From: Larix sibirica
Lineage: Eukaryota; Streptophyta; Pinopsida; Pinales; Pinaceae
Direction of reading: 5' to 3'
DNA: 15,044 nucleotides
NCBI GenBank assembly: GCA_004151065.3
Contig: NWUY0304826839.1
Span: forward strand, 1 to 15,044
The stretch's first letter is position 1, and every line of letters begins with the position of its first letter. Of the stretch, positions 10,208 to 15,044 are shown one piece after another. Both the position numbers and the translations under genes were made by a program. The notes under the pieces are model-generated. The model was not told the origin of the DNA. It did no database searches and was given only the letters and a program-made list of their open reading frames with translations.

Positions 10208-10948
10208 ATGTAAACATGTTTATAACAAATGCATGTGTCGGTAATTCTTACATATTCCTTTGTGTTAAAACAAATAAAAAAACCACAATTGTCATTCTAT
10301 GTGTCTCCCTCATCATGCTTTTCCTCCCCCAACATGAATGTGATTTCATTAATAAGGCCCAATGTCAGCATAAAACGTAGGAGGGACATTGAAATCATTA
10401 ACACTCGACATTTTGCAAAGAGAAGTTCCCATTTCCAAGGAGATTTGATTTGAAATGCCATTTTTTTGTTTTTAAAATTTTAGAAATTTACATATTTTTT
10501 AAAAATATTTTGTTATTGTTAATTGTAGTTGTTATTCCACTACAATGGTGCAAAACCTTGATCCAAACCCAAAACCTAATTCCCCACAAGTCCCATACAT
10601 TGAATTCAATCAATGTCTAGATGAAATTAGAAATTTAATTGGGTAACTTATGAACATAAGGGATCCATCCTATATCTCATTAACCACTTCACTTGACACC
10701 ATCATTGCTTCCATTGGCCATTCCCCTGGTCAATTAATTGATTTATCTAAATATAGGGCCAAGATGAGAGGCATTAGTAAGGAAGAGAGCAAAAACATGA
10801 ATATAACCAAAGAGATGATTATTCAATTGTTTATTGACCCTAGAACCAACCAACCACCTACTCTAAGAAAGAGGTGTCTTTGCATGGATTAGTGCACATT
10901 CCATCCATGGAGATTCCACTGGATGGATCAATGGTTTATGGTATTTGA
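10208..10948 (+). repeat. ~1.95-kb tandem unit, copy 3 (truncated)
   Basis: Matches the first ~740 bp of copies 1 and 2 (ATTCCTTTGTGTTAAAAC at 10254, ACAATGGTGCAAA-like at 10542). Similarity stops abruptly after TTTATGGTATTT at about 10948, where a C-rich tract begins. The remaining ~1.2 kb of the unit is absent. Confidence 0.9.
10545..10892 (+). pseudogene. MVQ reading frame, best-preserved copy (copy 3)
   Basis: From ATG at 10545 to TAG at 10890-10892 there is one frame of 115 codons broken by a single TAA (in the context NLIG-stop-LMNIRD). Recognisable blocks are a Pro/Asn-rich start (MVQNLDPNPKPN), a helix-like INQ/FNQCLDEIRNL, ISLTTSLDTIIASIGHSPGQ, LSKYRAKMRG, and NITKEMIIQLFIDPRTNQPP. 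All blocks have counterparts in at least one other copy. I do not recognise the family. Position upstream of gag-like sequence in copies 1 and 2 suggests it could be the N-terminal part of a retrotransposon gag; this is inference. Confidence 0.45.
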
Positions 10949-10951
10949 TAA

Positions 10952-10968
10952 CCCCCCACCCCACCCCC
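10952..10968. repeat. C-rich tract at repeat breakpoint
   Basis: Three C runs (six, four and five) separated by single A, in otherwise AT-rich DNA. It lies within a few bases of where copy 3 of the 1.95-kb repeat loses similarity. The minus strand is G-rich, but with three clear runs a stable quadruplex is uncertain. Confidence 0.8.
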
Positions 10969-12155
10969 TTTGAATAACATGGAGCTTCCCTTGTATTTTC
11001 TTTGGAAATTATGGGTCAAGTTCAGTTCAAGTCTCCATGCCAATTATTTTGATAATGGTGAATTCCATGGGGTTGGCATTGGCTCTATTCAAGATCAAGG
11101 AACTACCAAGTGTAACCCATTGATATGTTACTTGCTCCTAGGTGTATGCCTAACACCTTCCCCTATCCACCTCAACTTGTGTATAGCATTCAAACCACTA
11201 ATATTGTGATATTACTCTGGACATCTAGTCTAGTTCAACATAGTATTTTTGTGGTAACTTCCTATTGAGAGCCATCATCTGATGATGTTGAACCAATAGG
11301 TGTAGGGATTTCATATCTTGTTGATTATATGCCATGCACTACACCTGGTCAGGCTATCATTTCTAGTTCGATCCCAATTGTTCATCATCAATGCTTAATT
11401 CTCTCATTAAGGGAATACTTGTCATGGCTCAACATAGGACCCTATTAAGGATTGCTTCTAGGACGATGTTAGTATATCATATATTTTATATTTTCATTGC
11501 TCATGTATTTAATTTTTCTTTTGACAAATATTTGATAAGCATAACTTTGAAGTATTTGTAACTAAATTTTACTTTTTTGGCATGTGCGGCTACTACGAGA
11601 TGACACACTTCCATTGAGGTGGCAAGGCACCACTTCTCCTAGAATTGGGGCAAAAATTGCTACCGCATGTTGCATTGGGTCTCCTCACATGCAAGTATTT
11701 AGATGACTTTATGATTTTTATCCCCAAAATGTTGAAATAAAGTTATAAGTGAGACCATAATTTTTTTGAAACTCTCTAAGTGTGCAACCATAACTTCTTT
11801 TAAATTCTATATAAACACTATCAATCCATGCATTTTTTCTTATAGTGGAAATATGCAATCTTACATTTGTTTCATCTTTGATACTTAATTATGATTTTAC
11901 GTGGTTACAAATAAGTTGTATGCTTCATATAGCATGCATTCTCTGTTATTCTGTGCCTAGAAAAGTTTGAGAGGATGATGGTTTTGTCAACAGATGTATT
12001 TTTTTGAAGAAAATATACAAATAATGATTCACTTCTTGAGCCAACGTATCCATCTTTATTTCATAATTGAGTCATTTAAAACAATTCCTTACAATATCTC
12101 AAAAGGGTTTTTGTTGGTGTGGAATTGTGAACTAAGGTTGGTTTTCGCGATGAAC
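10969..12155. other. Unassigned stretch after the tandem array
   Basis: No recognisable gene. It contains a small palindrome CATCATCTGATGATG (about 11274), flanked by GTTCAACAT/ATGTTGAAC, and a slightly GC-richer patch around 11580-11700. Open frames such as 10970-11209 and one around 11280-11450 have no motif I recognise. Confidence 0.5.
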
Positions 12156-12172
12156 CACACACACACACACAC
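12156..12172. repeat. (CA)n microsatellite
   Basis: About eight CA units, ending a few bases before the left arm of the hairpin at 12179. Confidence 0.9.
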
Positions 12173-12178
12173 GCATTG

Positions 12179-12283
12179 TTGTTCACTCAACAACACTATA
12201 ATCTATATTTTTGTCACTTTTGGATATGTCCTGACTTGATGACTATATATATATAGATTATAGCTGTGTTGTTGAGTGAATAA
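12179..12283. repeat. Near-perfect hairpin (small foldback or hairpin RNA candidate)
   Basis: The left arm TTCACTCAACAACAC plus TATAATCTATAT (12182-12208) is the exact reverse complement of 12251-12280 apart from a 3-nt bulge (GCT) in the right arm, giving 27 paired bases. Three more outer pairs, one a G-U wobble in RNA, are possible (12179-12181 with 12281-12283). The loop is about 42 nt. It could be a small foldback/MITE-type element or a plant microRNA-like precursor; no target or flanking direct repeat was identified. Confidence 0.75.
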
Positions 12284-13773
12284 GAATGGGTTTCTACTCC
12301 ACCTCTTCTCAACTAAAATATAGTTAGTTGTATTTCAATGCATGAAGAAGGTGTATAGTGTGGAAAAAATCCAAAAATAAATTCTTAGATAGTTCACCAT
12401 TTCATTCGAACTTCGTTGGTCATGACGGTTCATTGTTGTGTCTACATATTTATTCTCTTCTTAATGGTCATCCTACCCATTAGAGTAATTTAATCACCAT
12501 TAAGTCTAAAAAACCTATGGTAAAACATTAAACTAATCACCACCCATAAACATGACAAGAGTAAGCAAAACTATAAATTTTATGTTACACATCCATAGTT
12601 TAAAAATATTTCAACAAATAACAACATCGGATTATAACAAGTGCAACAATATGTCATATAAAGTGGAATTTACCATGATCACATGAAATTGTATTTAATA
12701 GAACCCCATGGATCAAACCAGAATGTTTCCCTTACATAGGCAATCGCACGACCAATCTTGAATTTGACAATTTTGGGACTTGAACTTTTGGAGCTCATTT
12801 AAGGCTTAAACAACACTTTTTGGGGCTAAAATGAAACAAAAGAGAACACGTTTCCTTTCCAAATAATACGACTCATTGAGATGTTTTATGAAATAGAGGA
12901 GAGATGCATTGGTTTGATATAGGTTTCACAATTCCAAACTGTAATACAATGAGTAGAAACGTAATGAATAACAATACACCAATACTTGGCTCTCACAAAA
13001 CCTTTCACAATGGCAGAAGTGGGTACAAATATACAAAGGTTGTCAATGTGTTTAAACTTCAATGCAAAGATGGTGCATCTGCGTGAGTCTACAACTATCC
13101 CAAGGATTTCTTATATCATTAATTAAATACATAAAATAATTATTTTTGTCTTTTGCATGGTGTTTGTCTTGCGTTTCTTTCTGCATGGTGTTTGTCATGT
13201 GTCTTATTTCCTTGTTTTTATTTTACGTAAGATTTACTTTTGTACTCGAGTGAGAATTAAATCGATATTAATGTCTCATGGCATAAATTTATTCTTTTAC
13301 AAATGTCGAAGTTATTTATGAGAAATAGAATATAAGGTTGTTTCGTTTCTACAATTTTTCATTAAAGAGATTAAGAAACCATCTCCACCTAGGATTGACA
13401 TATCACCCCATGCCCAAGTATCATGTGTCAAGTTAATTAAATATGGTTTTACTGTGAAATTTGTTATCTTATTTTGTTTGATTTTCATGTTTTTGTACTA
13501 ATCAACATATTAAAAATGTGTATGGAAGCACCATCATTCTTATTTAATTCACCACGACCACATTTCCCCATGCATCTTGGACCTACAACATATACCCCTA
13601 TAGTTTATGATGGGTTTGGTCCTTGGCCATTATGCACTGACCCTTGAAATTTCATTCCCCTCTGCTAGGGTAATTCCTCTGATCCTACAACCCATATCAT
13701 GAGGAATTATTGGTGCCCACCCCATCCACCTTTTCCATTCCATCCATGATTGTGGTTTACCCTTTTCCCTAGT
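12284..13773. other. Unassigned AT-rich stretch
   Basis: No gene recognised. A 15-bp direct repeat TGCATGGTGTTTGTC lies at 13154-13168 and 13182-13196 (28-bp offset). An open frame at 12904-13086 shows no family motif. Around 13555-13760 the plus strand is Pro/His rich in one frame but interrupted by stops. Confidence 0.5.
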
Positions 13774-13951
13774 ACAACCCCCATTGTTGCATCCATTGCG
13801 GCTCCAACCATCCATATTCACCCATTTACCCTACTACAACCCTCTTGTTGCATCCACTTTGGTTGTATTGATCCACCCTACACCAATCCACTTATTGTAG
13901 CCCCCTTTGTTGCATGTATTGTGACTGCATCCATCCATGCTACACTAATTG
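13774..13951 (+). repeat. Three-copy ~61-bp imperfect tandem repeat
   Basis: The core (A/G)CCCxxxTTGTTGCAT recurs with GTTGCAT at 13786, 13847 and 13909, offsets of 61 and 62 bp. Copies run approximately 13774-13835, 13836-13896 and 13897-13951, diverging most in their second halves. The plus strand is open at 13750-14061 (103 codons, Pro/Ile/Thr/Ser rich), but a period of 61 changes frame with each copy, so the repeat was not kept by selection for one peptide. Protein coding is therefore doubtful. Confidence 0.65.
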
Positions 13952-14518
13952 TTTCCTCGAAACAAGTTTTCCAGTTGAGTGCTCCTCCTCTTAGCCAATC
14001 TCCTACACTGCTTGAGTTATTCATGATGAGATCATTAGTTCATGAAATTTTTATCCAATAGGAATGAAATTGATTTTAGGAATTTTGATTAAGTTTTATC
14101 TATTGATTCATGTAACTATTGCAAGGAGGCATCACGAAGAGGTTAGGGTCATAGAGGAGGGAAACACCCTCATGACTTACAGTATCATTTACATCAAGTT
14201 TTGTTATATTAAATTCTAAAGTATCATTTTTTAAGTGTGTTAATTGATAGAATTGTGGGGAAAAAATAAGAATGGTGTTCCTTTTCCAGTCTCCAGAAAA
14301 ATGCAAAACTACAAAATGAAAGAGATTCTTTTGAGTTTCCTCCAACTGTAAGAATAAGAACTTGTCTTTGGAGATGCACCTTGTTGTGGTGAGGGTGGCA
14401 GAGGTCAAATCTCCTAATTATGAATTGGAAAAGGCATTCATAGCCATGGTGAATAGAGTAGACGAAGATAAGATTACTGAAATATTGAACAAAATATTTG
14501 TTTCGATGAAGCACGCAC

Positions 14519-14600
14519 GAGCAAGCATCAGAACACTCTAAGTTAATCTAAGTTGAACTTTAGAGTGCAAAATGGAATTAAGGCTCGACAATGCTCGCTC
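14519..14600. repeat. Weak nested inverted repeats
   Basis: Inner arms CACTCTAAGTT (14534-14544) and AACTTTAGAGTG (14556-14567) pair with a single-base bulge. Outer arms GAGCAAGCAT (14519-14528) and ATGCTCGCTC (14591-14600) pair with one mismatch. The intervening lengths are unequal (5 and 23 nt), so a joint structure is uncertain. Confidence 0.35.
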
Positions 14601-15044
14601 TTATTCAATTAAATAAACGAAATGGGTTGATGTGAACTTTATACCAATCAATATGGTAAACAATCATTTCTTAATTTAGACAAGCGTTGCATGAGCATTG
14701 GCATGATTGCCACATATTATGTATTATATTTGAAGCAAAATTTTGAAACTATTACCGTGTAAAGCCATGAAGTTACGCCATGCGGCATTTTAAAATAAAC
14801 TATAACTTATGTGGCATTTTAAATTCAACGAGGTAATTTTGTTACTTGTTTGAAGCATGAATGCATTTTGAAAAAAATATTGATTAGCACAACTACTTAA
14901 TTTGTGGTCAATGAATATTGATAGGTAACAAGTTAAGTGCCATGAACGAATTAAATCTATTACTTGTTCTTCATGCATAGTTGTAATCGATTGTTCGTTA
15001 TCTATGCATCCGATACCGATTATTTTTGTTTTTTATATAATTGC
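14601..15044. other. Unassigned AT-rich end of window
   Basis: No gene seen. TG(C/T)GGCATTTTAAA occurs twice, near 14782 and 14811, as a short direct repeat. Confidence 0.5.

Noticed and set aside
10973-11010. Local similarity to the AGAGCTTCCTCGTATTTCATTGG stretch of copy 1 (about 6763)
   Set aside because: About 30 bases with mismatches and no collinear flanks; not enough to call a repeat fragment.
13080-13092. GTGAGT resembling a splice donor after an open frame at 12904-13086
   Set aside because: A single hexamer in AT-rich DNA with no supporting exon homology or acceptor partner.
13555-13760. Pro/His-rich plus-strand stretch slightly reminiscent of the C-terminal part of GARP/GLK transcription factors
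   Set aside because: The resemblance is compositional only; stops interrupt the frame and no Myb-like GARP domain is present upstream.
14374-14541. 55-codon plus-strand frame (MHLVVVRVAEVKSPNYELEK...)
   Set aside because: Helix-like and tidy but short, with no recognised motif; overlapping open frames occur on the minus strand, so chance is likely.

Overview
The window looks like nuclear intergenic DNA from a plant with a large, repeat-filled genome. It is AT-rich, has no intact gene, and is built from old, heavily mutated repeats. A Ty3/gypsy-type gag remnant on the minus strand supports the plant assignment. The age and decay of the repeats would suit a gymnosperm, but nothing here proves that.

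Layout. Positions 1-1117 (minus strand) hold a broken Ty3/gypsy gag, with a possible tRNA-Arg primer-binding site at 1158-1167 and the possible end of its 5' LTR at 1170; the pol part would lie beyond the left edge. Positions 1233-1552 look like a separate LTR on the plus strand (TGTTA...TAACA ends, U5-like stretch, CA microsatellite inside). Positions ~1590-5175 are a diverged tandem array with a period near 180 bp. Its first part (~1590-2473) is a mirror-image inverted duplicate of ~2690-3527, around an unrelated spacer of about 215 bp. Positions 5176-6295 show nothing I can name. Positions 6296-10948 are two full copies and one partial copy of a ~1.95-kb tandem unit. Each carries the same decayed reading frame beginning MVQ; in the two full copies this runs into a stretch that weakly resembles a Ty3/gypsy gag. 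The array stops at a C-rich tract. Positions 10949-15044 are mostly unassigned AT-rich sequence with a 27-bp-stem hairpin (12179-12283), a three-copy 61-bp repeat (13774-13951) and small repeats.

No working gene, RNA gene, CRISPR array or operon is supported. The most unusual structure is the inverted duplication of the 180-bp array, whose mirror symmetry includes an aberrant 60-bp unit. If transcribed it could fold into a long double-stranded RNA.
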